A stretch of DNA of 64,000 nt from DATBAX01 sp963723765 (GCA_963723765.1 CAVRSD010000003.1:496001-560000), one strand, 5' to 3'. Positions 7,183-16,005 are shown, numbered from the stretch's first letter. The notes: a model not told the origin generated them from the letters alone. Program-made: numbers and translations.

Positions 7183-8844
7183 TTATCTTGATCCCATCCG
7201 CGCCTCTTCGATGCGGTCCATTTCGATCACGCCGATCCACTGGCCCCGGCACTTTTCCTCATAGACCAAGTGTCCGCCGAGAATTTGGGCGGCGGCGGCG
7301 GGTGGCAGGTCGCGGTGATATCCGAAGAAGCGTGTCTTCCAATCCAGCCAGGTATGCGAGCGTTCAAGGATGGGATGTGGTGGTTCATACTTCAGGGAAA
7401 ATACCAGCGCTACATCAAAGCTTGGGCGGAGATCGGCTGCTGACATGAGTTGCTCCACCGTGAAATCTTCCATGCGCACCACTTGCATGGGCCGCGGAAC
7501 GTAGCCGAGAAACGGCTGCGTGAGTTCCTCGCTGGCTGGCCACGCGGTCAGTACTCGGGCTCGGGGATAGCGCGTTTGCAGGAATTGTTCGGCGCGCTGA
7601 TGCATGACGATGTAGTCGCGGTAGGCGAGATTGTCTTCGATGGAGAATCCATAGGGAGGATTGATGAAGAGTCCGGCCACAAACGCCAGTGCCACGATCG
7701 CGACTATTCCCTGCCAGAGATGAGCGCGGCGTCTTAGCGTTGAAACTCCGATGATGATGACCAGCGGAACCACGGGAAGCATGTAGCGTGCGAGAACGGC
7801 GCCGCCGACCACGGCCATGGCTAACGCATAGATCGCGATCATGGCGAGAAAGGCAAACTGGATGTGCAGGGCGATTCTGGGACGTGCTTCTTCGGTGTTC
7901 CTATCTGCGTCCCGCCGCGGTGGCAGCCACATTGCCAGGATGGTGGCCAGGGTAAGCAGATACAGACTGAAATAGCCGAAGGTCTGCCAAAGGCGCATTA
8001 GCAGGGTAAGGAAAATGCGCAGCGGCTGGATGGTGGCTTGCACGTTATAGCGAAAGAATTCTGGATTGCCGAAGACAAATCCAGTGCGCGAGTAGTGATA
8101 GGCGTACCAGAGGCTGAGCGGGAATATGGGAATCAGGAGAGCTGCGGATTTCCAGACCTCGGGGGCTAAAGCCCGTTCGGAAGCCGGAGTTTGAGACGCA
8201 GCGCTTAAGCGCTGCTCCACCCCAAAGCGTCCCGCCACCCCAAATCTTCGCGCTAGGTATGGCTCAATTGAGAGTGAAACCAGTTCCCATCCGAACAGAG
8301 CCAGGGGAGCCAGAATCGCCGTTTCTTTGGCCAGGACGGCCAGCGAAAACCAGATAGCCGCGATCCCGAGACGTCGTTCCACGTACTCGGACAATCCCCA
8401 AAAAATGAGCCCAGCTGCGGCTAAGTCCACATGGGCGAGTGAGCTCTGCGCGAAGAAGACTGGATAGAGCATGGTGCAGATCGTGGAGGCGATTGCCACT
8501 TCTTGATTTGCCACGCGGCGGGCCAACCGGAAGATTCCGGTCAATGAAAATGCGGCAATCATGAGCATCGCGGTGCGAGTGACCAGAGGAGAGAAGCCTG
8601 CGATCTTCCAGCATAGAGCGAGCCATGCCATTACCAGCGGAGGGTGCGCGTTCGACGGCGTGGAGTGCGGAATCAGGCTGCCGGAAAAAAGCAAATCGCG
8701 AGCGGCGGGAACGTAGTATCCGGCTTCGTCCCAGAAGTAGGGAAGGCGCAGGAGGGAAATGTGCAGCACAAAAACGGCGGCAAAGAGCAGCACGAAAACC
8801 AGTGCGAGAGGAAATCTCCGAAAATCGATTGCTGGATTGGCCAC
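7183..8844 (-). CDS. Membrane glycosyltransferase, GT39/ArnT-like (PMT superfamily)
   Basis: 553 residues. The N-terminal helix is followed by the acidic loop YFWDEAGYYVPAARDLL (about residue 34), which matches the first periplasmic loop of PMT/ArnT enzymes with its Asp-Glu pair, and by HPPLVMAWLALCWK. About ten hydrophobic segments follow, then a soluble C-terminal domain. Such enzymes transfer sugars from lipid-linked donors on the periplasmic side; the acceptor is unknown. A stretch near residues 205-230 (GVEQRLSAASQTPASERALAPEV) is encoded by palindromic repeat DNA at 8158-8225 and looks like an in-frame insertion in a loop. Confidence 0.85.
   Translation of the reverse strand: MANPAIDFRRFPLALVFVLLFAAVFVLHISLLRLPYFWDEAGYYVPAARDLLFSGSLIPHSTPSNAHPPLVMAWLALCWKIAGFSPLVTRTAMLMIAAFSLTGIFRLARRVANQEVAIASTICTMLYPVFFAQSSLAHVDLAAAGLIFWGLSEYVERRLGIAAIWFSLAVLAKETAILAPLALFGWELVSLSIEPYLARRFGVAGRFGVEQRLSAASQTPASERALAPEVWKSAALLIPIFPLSLWYAYHYSRTGFVFGNPEFFRYNVQATIQPLRIFLTLLMRLWQTFGYFSLYLLTLATILAMWLPPRRDADRNTEEARPRIALHIQFAFLAMIAIYALAMAVVGGAVLARYMLPVVPLVIIIGVSTLRRRAHLWQGIVAIVALAFVAGLFINPPYGFSIEDNLAYRDYIVMHQRAEQFLQTRYPRARVLTAWPASEELTQPFLGYVPRPMQVVRMEDFTVEQLMSAADLRPSFDVALVFSLKYEPPHPILERSHTWLDWKTRFFGYHRDLPPAAAAQILGGHLVYEEKCRGQWIGVIEMDRIEEARMGSR
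8158..8225. repeat. Palindromic repeat inside the glycosyltransferase gene
   Basis: Contains GGGCTAAAGCCC and a perfect 16-bp palindrome CAGCGCTTAAGCGCTG at 8199-8214. Its base pattern resembles intergenic palindromes rather than the surrounding coding sequence, yet the reading frame stays open through it. Confidence 0.6.
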
Positions 8845-8850
8845 CGCCGC

Positions 8851-9150
8851 CTAGTGTACAGGGCCGGGAGGCGCGCTTCGCGGATCCAGCTTGATCTCGC
8901 CGAAAGCACTTTCGTAGTTCACCACATTCTGTTGCAGAATATTCATGAGTGCTTTGGCTTGCTGCGGGCTCAGGTAAATCCCCTGAAAGTTCTGGACCTC
9001 GACCTGGGTTTCCGTCTGCTGCTGCATGGTGCCAAAGACGAGGAAGAAATCCCAGACATTCACCCGCACCTGCACGCTGTTGGCATAGTTTTCGCGGTAG
9101 GCGGGAGTGTTCACCAGCTTGATATTGGGCTGCGAAGGATTGTGGGCCAT
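8851..9150 (-). CDS. DUF3467 family protein
   Basis: 99 residues from the ATG at 9150. The frame is open further upstream to 9348, but that part overlaps a palindromic repeat and is unlikely to be translated. The sequence YANSVQVRVNVWDFFLVFG, then VEVQNFQGIYLSPQQAKAL and NVVNYESAFGEI, matches the DUF3467 pattern. The function of this family is unknown. It lies just upstream of the glycosyltransferase on the same strand with a 6-base gap, so the two are probably in one transcript. Confidence 0.8.
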   Translation of the reverse strand: MAHNPSQPNIKLVNTPAYRENYANSVQVRVNVWDFFLVFGTMQQQTETQVEVQNFQGIYLSPQQAKALMNILQQNVVNYESAFGEIKLDPRSAPPGPVH

Positions 9151-9227
9151 AGGTGGGTAGTGTAGCGGGATTGGCGGGAGGAAGGGAAGTCGGAGGCGGT
9201 TAGGTTCAGTCTCATCAAAATAGAAAT

Positions 9228-9347
9228 TGTCATCCTGAGCTTGCGAAGGATCTTGCGTGGAGCGAGTGTGCGCTAACTCCCGGCGATTGTGTCGCTGCGC
9301 GCCAGATCCCTCGTCCGGCTGAACTGCGCCGGATCTTCGGGATGACA
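9228..9347. repeat. Composite inverted repeat (GTCATCC family)
   Basis: Ends in GTCATCCTGAGC on the left and TTCGGGATGAC on the right, with internal palindromic pieces (GAAGGATCT near the left end; CCGGCTGAACTGCGCCGG near the right). It fills most of the gap between the DUF3467 gene and the tRNA. Confidence 0.6.
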
Positions 9348-9377
9348 TCCAAGGGGTTGGGTTAAGATATTACTCAG

Positions 9378-9462
9378 GCCGGGGTGGCGGAATTGGCAGA
9401 CGCGCTGGACTTAGGATCCAGTGCCGCAAGGCGTGCAGGTTCAAGTCCTGTCCCCGGCACCA
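9378..9462 (+). tRNA. tRNA-Leu (anticodon UAG)
   Basis: Acceptor arms GCCGGGG and CCCCGGC pair fully, CCA is encoded, and the T loop is GGTTCAAGTCC. The anticodon stem CTGGA/TCCAG encloses CTTAGGA, giving anticodon UAG. The long variable arm (GCCGCAAGGC) is as expected for a class II leucine tRNA. Confidence 0.97.
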
Positions 9463-9465
9463 GAA

Positions 9466-9495
9466 TTGTCCTGTACTTGACTCGGTGTGTATAAT
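9466..9495 (+). promoter_or_regulatory. Probable sigma-70 promoter for the cold-shock gene
   Basis: TTGTCC at 9466-9471 and a perfect TATAAT at 9490-9495, 18 bases apart. This gives a leader of about 120 bases before the cold-shock gene, typical of cspA-type mRNAs whose long 5' leader controls translation. The -35 box abuts the tRNA 3' end. Confidence 0.6.
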
Positions 9496-9622
9496 AGAGG
9501 CCGTAGCTAAGTTTGATTCACCACGCAGCTGAAAATCGGTACCGCCAACCAGCGTCACCCCTTCTCACTAGCAAAGCGATTCTTCTCAGCACAATTTCAA
9601 CAATAGAAAAGGAACATCCACA

Positions 9623-9826
9623 ATGGCAGAACAAGGAACAGTGAAATGGTTTAATGACGCCAAGGGCTACGGCTTTATCAGCCGTCAGAATGGCGAAGAC
9701 GTTTTCGTGCACTTCTCGGCAATCCAGGCGGGCGGTTTCCGCAGCCTGCAAGAAGGCCAGACCGTGCAGTTCGACGTGACCAAGGGGCCGAAGGGCTGGC
9801 AGGCAGAGAACGTTACTGGTGTCTAA
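9623..9826 (+). CDS. cspA: Cold-shock protein (CspA family)
   Basis: 67 residues, the standard length. The RNP1-like motif KGYGFISRQ and RNP2-like DVFVHFSAI are both present, followed by EGQTVQFDVTKGPKGWQAENV. Single-domain OB-fold RNA chaperone that binds single-stranded RNA and DNA. The start is preceded by AAAGGAACATCCACA. A strong terminator follows at 9852. Confidence 0.97.
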   Translation: MAEQGTVKWFNDAKGYGFISRQNGEDVFVHFSAIQAGGFRSLQEGQTVQFDVTKGPKGWQAENVTGV

Positions 9827-9851
9827 GTAACGGCTTGCTCAAAATAACTGT

Positions 9852-9884
9852 GCCCGCATCCGAAAGGATGCGGGCATTTTTATT
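9852..9884 (+). terminator. Rho-independent terminator of cspA
   Basis: Perfect 10-bp stem GCCCGCATCC / GGATGCGGGC with a GAAA tetraloop, followed by ATTTTTATTT. Confidence 0.95.
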
Positions 9885-9894
9885 TACAACCCTT

Positions 9895-9933
9895 GTCATC
9901 CTTCGCTCACAAAGACCGTTCGCTCAGGATGAC
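9895..9933. repeat. Inverted repeat, GTCATCC family
   Basis: Outer arms GTCATCCT and AGGATGAC with two direct copies of TTCGCTCA inside. Shares its ends with the element at 9228-9347. It overlaps the 3' end of the flavoprotein gene, supplying its stop codon at 9924-9926. Confidence 0.65.
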
Positions 9934-11095
9934 AGTGGGGTTGGGAGCAATGCACTCATCAGAGTTTCCGCAAAAATCCTCGGCATTCTGCGATAGGTTT
10001 GACGCTTCAAATCTTGATATCCCTGTGTTCCCGCAAACAGTGCGCACATCAATTCGCGGAAGCTGGCGCTGTAGGCGGTGAACTGGATCATGCGATCGAG
10101 GACGCCGCTGCCCAGCCATCGTCCGCTGTAGAAGCGATCGGCGATGCGCGCGGCCCGTTCCAGTTCCGGCAGGAAATCCTGGCGGAGCAGGGAAGCGTAA
10201 GATTCTGGCTCGCCGGCGAGCAGCGCTTGAGAGATTAATTCCGCGGAACGCATGGCGTAGTAAAGTCCCTCGCCGGTGATGGGATCGACGAAGCCTGCTG
10301 CGTCGCCGATCATGGCCCAGCCTTCGCCGTTTACCGCAGACTCCCGCAAAGTTTCCGGACGCAGCGATGGCAGCACATGGGCATAGAATTTCGCTCCCTC
10401 GAAACTCAATCCCAGCTGCGGTAGCGAGTCTTCGAGCAAGACGCCGCAAATCTGCTGTGCTCTTGCCCGGCAACTTGCCGCAGATTCCTGCCGAGAAATG
10501 ATCGACGCGCGGAAAAATCCAGATATATCCTTGTAATCCTCGCAGAAATTGGATCTTCGCGACCTGGCCTTGGCCAGGAATGTAATATCCCGCCGCAACC
10601 AGCATGTCTTCGGGAGCAAAGGGCTGGCAGAACTGTTTGCGAAATGGATTGCGTGCACCGGTGGCAATCACAACGTAGGAAGCGTCGAAGGAGTTCGTGT
10701 TCGACTTGCAAGGTCCAATTTCCCGGAGTGCCCTCGATGCGCGTCACGCGGTCGTGAATGATTTCAACTCCCGCATCCTCGGCTCTTTGCAGCAACAATC
10801 CATTGAGCACCTGGCGGGAAAAAATCGCAATGGGCTGCTCGAGATGAAAGGAAACGCTGCGTCCGGAGGGCCCGATCAGTTCACACTGCTCGATCCATTT
10901 GCGTTCGACTTCGGCATCGCGCAGGAAAGGCCACTCGACCAGGGCTTTATGGGTAATGCCGCCGCCGCAGGGTTTCTCCCAGGCAAGTTTTTCGTCGAAT
11001 AGAAAGACCTTGCGACCGGCGCGGGCAAGATTTGCGGCAGCCATGGAACCGGCAGGGCCGCCGCCGATCACTGCGATAAGATTTCCGGAAGTCAC
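9924..11095 (-). pseudogene. Geranylgeranyl-reductase-family FAD oxidoreductase, two frameshifts
   Basis: Starts at 11095 with the Rossmann motif AVIGGGPAGSMAAANLARAG and the family motif KPCGGGITHKAL. The frame shifts near 10690, where ASYVVIATGARNPFR continues in the next frame, and again near 10440, where LLEDSLPQLGLSFEG continues. It then contains the second FAD motif MIGDAAGFVDPITGEGLYYA. Removing one base at each site gives one protein of about 390 residues. Such enzymes reduce isoprenoid chains of lipids or quinones; the substrate here is unknown. Both breaks look like single-base insertions, so sequencing error is likely. Confidence 0.8.
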
Positions 11096-11226
11096 TCAGG
11101 ACAAGTTTGAAGGACGGGGACGCCGCACGCAAGAAGAATCACTCGCGAACGTCTCTGAATACAACTATCCCTTGCCGGGGACGGCATGACCGTATTCGCC
11201 GAGCAGCGGCCTTGGGAGGCGAACCG

Positions 11227-11502
11227 CTATTCGTTCTGGCTCATCTGCTGGTAGAGGGCAATGCCGCCGATGATCAGAATCAACACGCCGGACGTCGCAC
11301 CCAGCCAGCGAACATACGGGCTAATCTTGTGCACCTTGTTCAGGAGCTCAGTTTGGTCTTTTTCCATTTGCGAAGCGGAGTCACCCAGAAAGAGTTGATC
11401 GTCCTCCTGCATGGTGAGGGTGCTGCGATAAATGAGAAGAATAACCAGGAGAGTGGTGATAACTCCCCATACGACTAAAGGCCAAAACAATACAGTCATC
11501 AT
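11227..11502 (-). CDS. Small membrane protein, two predicted helices
   Basis: 91 residues from the ATG at 11502 (GAGGTG 8 bases upstream); the open frame reaches back to 11580. The first hydrophobic helix is LFWPLVVWGVITTLLVILLI and the second is near the C-terminus (SGVLILIIGGIALYQQM), separated by an acidic, Gln-rich loop. No family recognised and no functional clue from its neighbours. Confidence 0.6.
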   Translation of the reverse strand: MMTVLFWPLVVWGVITTLLVILLIYRSTLTMQEDDQLFLGDSASQMEKDQTELLNKVHKISPYVRWLGATSGVLILIIGGIALYQQMSQNE

Positions 11503-11742
11503 TGAAGTCACCTCGGTACGAATAAGTGCGGGTCCCGAGGATCCTTGCCTATGAATGCCAGTCCGGCCAGAACGCGGCATCCGGGGTAGGGTCCCAGCAG
11601 CGGATTATAGCTCGGAATGGGCCGTCTGGGGCTAATGTTTTTGCCAGCACCTTTATCGCTAGGGGAGTCATCTAAGTTATTGCCGGGATTGATAAAAGTG
11701 GTGACGGCACGCTTTTGCTGTCCGACTAGAACCGGGTTTTGT

Positions 11743-11748
11743 TATAAT
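11743..11748 (+). promoter_or_regulatory. Likely -10 box of the Fe-S carrier gene
   Basis: TATAAT 30 bases before the start codon at 11778. No good -35 box is seen at 16-18 bases upstream, so the call rests on the -10 hexamer alone. Confidence 0.4.
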
Positions 11749-11777
11749 CACGACATATTAGTTTCAAGGAGATACCA

Positions 11778-12167
11778 ATGGCCACGAGCACTACGACTCT
11801 GAACACCACCACAGCCGCTCCTGAAGTGAAGGTAAAGACGGCGCCCATTACCCTGACCTCGAATGCGGTCACCAAGGTGAGGGAGATTATGTCGCAGCAG
11901 AACCCGGTTCCCGCTGGATTGCGGGTGGGAGTTGTGGGCGGCGGTTGCTCTGGCTTTTCCTATTCCATGTCCTTCGAGAATGCTCCCGGCATGATGGACA
12001 AGACTTTTGACATGGACGGATTGAAAGTCTATGTGGACGCGACTTCGGTCATGTATCTGAATGGCTGTATTGTCGATTACGTCGAGACCCTGGAAGGCGC
12101 GGGCTTCAAGTTCGAGAATCCGAACGTGAAGAGCACCTGCGGCTGCGGATCTTCGTTCAGCGTGTAA
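11778..12167 (+). CDS. erpA: A-type iron-sulfur cluster carrier (IscA/ErpA family)
   Basis: 129 residues with strong AAGGAG 7 bases before the ATG. After a Thr-rich N-terminal extension of about 25 residues comes the conserved core: ITLTSNAVTKVREIM, then GGGCSGFSYSMSF (first Cys) and STCGCGSSFSV (Cys-x-Cys pair). These three cysteines bind and hand over Fe-S clusters to apoproteins. ErpA and IscA cannot be told apart from sequence alone. No isc or suf genes are adjacent. A bidirectional terminator follows. Confidence 0.93.
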   Translation: MATSTTTLNTTTAAPEVKVKTAPITLTSNAVTKVREIMSQQNPVPAGLRVGVVGGGCSGFSYSMSFENAPGMMDKTFDMDGLKVYVDATSVMYLNGCIVDYVETLEGAGFKFENPNVKSTCGCGSSFSV

Positions 12168-12186
12168 CTGTTTTTAGTCACAAGAT

Positions 12187-12225
12187 TTAAAAAAGCCTCA
12201 TCGTTCTGCGATGAGGCTTTTCTGT
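12187..12225. terminator. Bidirectional terminator between the Fe-S carrier and pilus operon
   Basis: Stem GCCTCATCG (12195-12203) / CGATGAGGC (12209-12217), with an A run before and a T run after, so it can stop transcription from both convergent genes. Confidence 0.88.
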
Positions 12226-12237
12226 TTTCTGAATGAT

Positions 12238-13176
12238 CTACTGCTGGGTTTCCGGTGGCTGGGGCTGTTGCTGTATGGGTGGCGTTCCGGGCGAAGTGGG
12301 CTGATTGGAAAAGCTGCCCGTTCCGCTTATACCCGAACCCGGCTGGCCGTTCCCAGTTTGACCCGGCTGACCATTCGCGCCAATGTTCAACGGCGGCTGG
12401 TTCGGGGTCATAAGCAGCCCTCCACGATCGCTGGTGGGATCGTATATGAATTGCCACTGGTTGTAGTGGTCCTTTTTGTTGAACGAGCGGATGCTCGCAG
12501 CTTTGCTGGTGCTGACCACTCCTACGATCGGACCGCCTCCAAATACTTGACCGGAGTTGCTGGACCCGCCGGTACCGGAGGAGATGCCTGGGCCCGTCTG
12601 TGTCGTGGGCTTTGTGCCACCAGAATCCTGGTCGGAAGAGTCGGCATCCGATGCATCCGACGCATTCAAATTTGTTTGTGGTGCGGTCGCTCCCTGCTGA
12701 CCGGTGGCCGCAGCAATGGCAGTTGCCAAACCCTGTCCCCCCTTCACCCCGGCGTTTTGTGCCAGAGCGTTAAGCGCGGCGCCACCCTGCAGTCCGCCGC
12801 CGAAAGACATTTGCACTTCGCCCTGATGCAGGGGTTTGAAATCCTTCTCTTGCCCCGTCTTGGGATCCCGGCTCATGGGGTCCTTGTATTTCTTGCGCAG
12901 AAAGCGAAGATTGTTGCTGCTCATCAATTGATCGACCGAGGTGGGATAGCTGCCGAATTTTTTGTAATAGCGGCGGACGGCGCGGGAGTATTGCACGCCA
13001 CGATGAATCAATTCCTCTTCGCGGTCGCGCTTGACCTGCTGCGTGATGCTTTCTTCCGCTGCCACGGCGAATATCGCTAGCAGAGCCACCATCAAAAGCA
13101 GGGTGAGCAGGATATAGCCGCCTTCGGATTGCTTGCGGCTGCGTTTGAATCTCCGAAATGTTGATTTTCCCAGCAT
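12238..13176 (-). CDS. Pseudopilin-like protein at the end of the pilus operon
   Basis: 312 residues. A charged leader ends in SEGGYILLTLLLMVALLAI, a type IV pilin-like N-terminal helix that lacks the usual Glu5. The next ~110 residues (EELIHRGVQYSRAVRRYYKKFGSYPTSVDQL) resemble GspG-type pseudopilins. The rest is a low-complexity tail rich in Gly, Ser, Gln, Asn and Pro. Last gene of the operon after pilP, where a pilQ secretin gene would often be found. It may be a minor pilin or assembly factor. Confidence 0.75.
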   Translation of the reverse strand: MLGKSTFRRFKRSRKQSEGGYILLTLLLMVALLAIFAVAAEESITQQVKRDREEELIHRGVQYSRAVRRYYKKFGSYPTSVDQLMSSNNLRFLRKKYKDPMSRDPKTGQEKDFKPLHQGEVQMSFGGGLQGGAALNALAQNAGVKGGQGLATAIAAATGQQGATAPQTNLNASDASDADSSDQDSGGTKPTTQTGPGISSGTGGSSNSGQVFGGGPIVGVVSTSKAASIRSFNKKDHYNQWQFIYDPTSDRGGLLMTPNQPPLNIGANGQPGQTGNGQPGSGISGTGSFSNQPTSPGTPPIQQQPQPPETQQ

Positions 13177-13189
13177 TTCTCTTCAAACC

Positions 13190-13795
13190 TTACTGTTGTT
13201 GCGTTAACTGGATACTCTGCCGGTTATTGGTTTGTACGTCCTCAATTTCCACCGCCATCGGAGAAATGCGCATGATTTTATAGCGGCGATCGACAATATC
13301 GCCTTCCCGCGCAATGAACACATCTTCGTCCTGCTTCAAGAAGATTCTTTTGACCTCGCCCGGCTTGCTCACAAAACCGAAAAACTTCAAAGTGATCGGC
13401 GGGGGCGGTGGTGGAGGGGCAGGTCCGGTCGGCACTTGAACCTTGGCAGTATCTGTACGGACGGGAGCAATGGCCTTGGGAATTTCCGCATCTGCCCGGA
13501 AAATGTTCCGCCCGGTGCCGGTGTATTTGGTGGCTTCGCTATCTTTCAGCCAGTCGTAGCGCAAACTAGGATCCAGCGAGCGTTCGCGCACCACTTTTTT
13601 TGCGCCAGCCTTGGAATGCAGTACGACGCGGGGAGCGGGCGCTGCCGGAGTTGCGGCAGTAGGGACCGCAGCGGAAGCCGCCGATGAGGGGGAACCGCTC
13701 AGGCTCATTACCAAATATCCCACGGACAAGACCGCCACCACCATCAGCCCGACGGCGGCGATCAGCTTGTTCCGGTCTTCGGTTCCAGCTTTCAT
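13190..13795 (-). CDS. pilP: Pilus assembly protein PilP-like
   Basis: 201 residues. One N-terminal membrane helix (LIAAVGLMVVAVLSVGYLVM) is followed by an Ala/Pro-rich linker, a proline run near residue 130, and a C-terminal beta domain (ITLKFFGFVSKPGEVKRIFL...GDIVDRRYKIMRISP), resembling PilP/GspC-type inner-membrane proteins that link the PilMNO platform to the secretin. The helical anchor replaces the lipoprotein signal of classical PilP. Lies between pilO and the pseudopilin gene. Confidence 0.72.
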   Translation of the reverse strand: MKAGTEDRNKLIAAVGLMVVAVLSVGYLVMSLSGSPSSAASAAVPTAATPAAPAPRVVLHSKAGAKKVVRERSLDPSLRYDWLKDSEATKYTGTGRNIFRADAEIPKAIAPVRTDTAKVQVPTGPAPPPPPPPITLKFFGFVSKPGEVKRIFLKQDEDVFIAREGDIVDRRYKIMRISPMAVEIEDVQTNNRQSIQLTQQQ

Positions 13796-13822
13796 TTAAA
13801 TAACCAAAACGTAAATAGCGAG

Positions 13823-14385
13823 TTAATCGCCCATCTTCAGATATGTTTCCAGTCTCATATTCACCCGGATCACGCCGGCCTGCTCCCCGCCCAATTGCAC
13901 GCTATCGACCAGGAAGAAAAGCTGGTTCCGCTCCAGAGAGTTTATGAAATGCATCAGGGGCAGGTAGTCACCGCTCAATTCCGCCTCGATCATGACCCGG
14001 CGCAGGCCAACCGCCTCGCCAGGTTGCATCTCATTGGGATTGCCTTTTTGGGTGTACTTGATGCCGCCGAGTTTTACGTTACTTTCCTTTGCCAGCCGGT
14101 TCAGGTCGCCGGAAATCGCCGAGTCCTCGGCGGGCAGCCGTTCTTTGTAAAAGCTATCGATTTGTTGCTGTGCCAGAGGAATCTTCTTGTCCAGACCCTG
14201 CAAAGGTTTCACATCGCGAGTTTTTTCTGGAATGCGCTCATTATTGAGTTGTGTTCCTCCAGCTTGCGCGATTGCTGCGACCCGACCAACGGCGAAAAAA
14301 GCAGGACCACCAGCGCCACATCCAAAAGCACCACGGCGGCAATTGCAATCTTCAGCTTGTCCCGGGTTTGCCGCAGATCGGGCAT
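13823..14385 (-). pseudogene. pilO: Pilus assembly protein PilO, one frameshift
   Basis: The ATG at 14385 overlaps the pilN stop (TAATG). The first 45 or so residues (MPDLRQTRDKLKIAIAAVVL..., then GSQQSRKLEE) are a cytoplasmic start, membrane helix and coiled-coil opening. The frame shifts near 14255, after which QLNNERIPEKTRDVKPLQGL and the PilO core continue to the stop at 13823. Adding one base at GGAA-CACAA restores LEETQLNNE. Restored length is about 187 residues. PilO pairs with PilN in the inner-membrane alignment complex. Confidence 0.82.
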
Positions 14386-14985
14386 TATTGCGATCCTCCG
14401 TGGTCCGCGGTCTCGCTCGCCGGAACATAGAGTGCGCTGATATCGAATTGGACAACATCCGGCTGGCCTTGCCCGGTTTCGGATTTCTCTTCATCAATCT
14501 GGGTGTGCTGAAAGCGCTGCGAGCCTTCCATCTTGCGAACCAGTTCCAGCGCATGGTCGCGCGAATCTCCGGCCACGACCAGTTTGATTTCCAGACGGTT
14601 ATCCGGGGCCATTTCCGGTTCAATGGAGACCACATGCAAGCGGGCCGGCATGACTCGTTCGAGATCTTCGAATACCTTGGTCCAGGAAAATGCTTTACGC
14701 TCGAAAAGATCATTTAGAAACGCGGAGCGGTCGCGAGTGCTGCTGTTCTGCGGTAAATTCAGCATCGCCTGCGCGTTCGATTGTTCCTGGTCGAGCGTGG
14801 CGATCTTGCGTCTCGTATTGGTGCATGATCTCGCGGTCTTTGCTTGCGTTCATCCATCCCATCACGGTGTAGGCGAGTAGCAGCAGACTTACTACGCTGA
14901 GCGCGGCCAGGCCTCCGCCCCAGCGCACCCAGAACTGGTGCGAATCCTCGTAAGGATGGGTTCCGAGATTGATCTCCACGCGCAT
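14385..14985 (-). pseudogene. pilN: Pilus assembly protein PilN, one frameshift
   Basis: Starts at 14985 one base after the pilM stop. The N-terminus MRVEINLGTHPYED contains the conserved INL motif through which PilN binds PilM, followed by a membrane helix (LAALSVVSLLLLAYTVMGW). The frame shifts near 14807; IATLDQEQSNAQAMLNLPQN then continues into the PilN core, ending at 14385. Removing one base restores about 200 residues. Confidence 0.82.
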
Positions 14986-14986
14986 A

Positions 14987-15883
14987 TCAGGAAAGCAGGG
15001 CCCCCACCACCCCGGCCATTCTCCACTTGGGAATCGAACCAAAGGTCGTTCCCAACTGCGAGGCATCGACCAGGTCGCGCACGTCCGCTCCAGTCTGGGC
15101 GCGCAGCGCGGGCGCCGCCGTGCCCGAGTCGGACAGGCCGGCTACGAAAATCTGTTCAATATTCAAATGATAAGTGTCCTGGAAGAACACAACCGAAGGA
15201 TAAATGTCCTCCGCGAGCTGCTCTCCAGTGATGGTCACTCCACGTGTGTTTTCCAGAGTGCGAAACAACAGCAATTGCTGCTTATCGAGAATGGCGATGC
15301 TCGTAGTGCGCGTATCCACCTTCACGACTAACGTCGGACGGCTGCCTTCGGCAGCGCCCAATGCCGCCAGCATGGAAGGCATGACCACGCCTGGGCTGTA
15401 GCCGGCGTCGCGAAAGGCCGACTCATAGTCTTCGATCACAGTCGTCAGGGCTACCGCTGCGATGACCCGCACTCCGGTGCTCGAAGGCTGAGCATGATAG
15501 GAAACCTGGGCTTTCTCCACATCAAACGGTAGAGATTTTTTAAGCCGGAAACGAACCACGCTTTCGGCTTCATGCCGTTTTGCGGGTAGGGTTTCGAAGT
15601 CAAGCAGCACCACGCGCACAGCAGCGTCCGGCAAGACGGCAATGACGTCGCGCGAGCGCCCGCTGACGCTGTCCAGTATCTCGCGCAAAGTCGAGAAAAC
15701 TGATTTGCGTTCCCGTAAGTTCGCCTCCATCAGGTCAGGAACCACGCAGCCTGGCGGCAATTCATGGGAGGCGCACATCTCCACCGTCCCGCCTTTTTCA
15801 GCGATGCGGCCGGCGATGACCCGATCGGCGGCAATTTCGCATGCCACTCTGGGCCGGGATCCCGAATTAAAGTTCTGGCTCAT
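14987..15883 (-). CDS. pilM: Pilus assembly protein PilM
   Basis: 298 residues. Actin-like ATPase fold of PilM: EIAADRVIAGRI at the start, phosphate-loop-like LPDAAVRVVLLDFETLP, RFRLKKSLPFDVEKAQVSYH, TLVVKVDTRTTSIAIL and ITGEQLAEDIYPSVVFF. PilM is cytoplasmic and recruits PilN. Complete, unlike the next two genes, and overlaps or nearly touches pilN. Confidence 0.85.
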   Translation of the reverse strand: MSQNFNSGSRPRVACEIAADRVIAGRIAEKGGTVEMCASHELPPGCVVPDLMEANLRERKSVFSTLREILDSVSGRSRDVIAVLPDAAVRVVLLDFETLPAKRHEAESVVRFRLKKSLPFDVEKAQVSYHAQPSSTGVRVIAAVALTTVIEDYESAFRDAGYSPGVVMPSMLAALGAAEGSRPTLVVKVDTRTTSIAILDKQQLLLFRTLENTRGVTITGEQLAEDIYPSVVFFQDTYHLNIEQIFVAGLSDSGTAAPALRAQTGADVRDLVDASQLGTTFGSIPKWRMAGVVGALLS

Positions 15884-16005
15884 AAGACGTCGTTAACTCT
15901 TTAAATCAAACCCTGTATGGCGAAGAAACGCAATACCTGGAAGGGCACTACTTGCCATTGGCCGAAAATACGGCTTGGGCATGAGGTCACGGTTCCTGTC
16001 GGAAG

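Noticed and set aside
12211..13080. 289-codon open frame opposite the pseudopilin gene
   Set aside because: Antisense to a pilus-operon gene; residue composition is not protein-like and no motif is seen.
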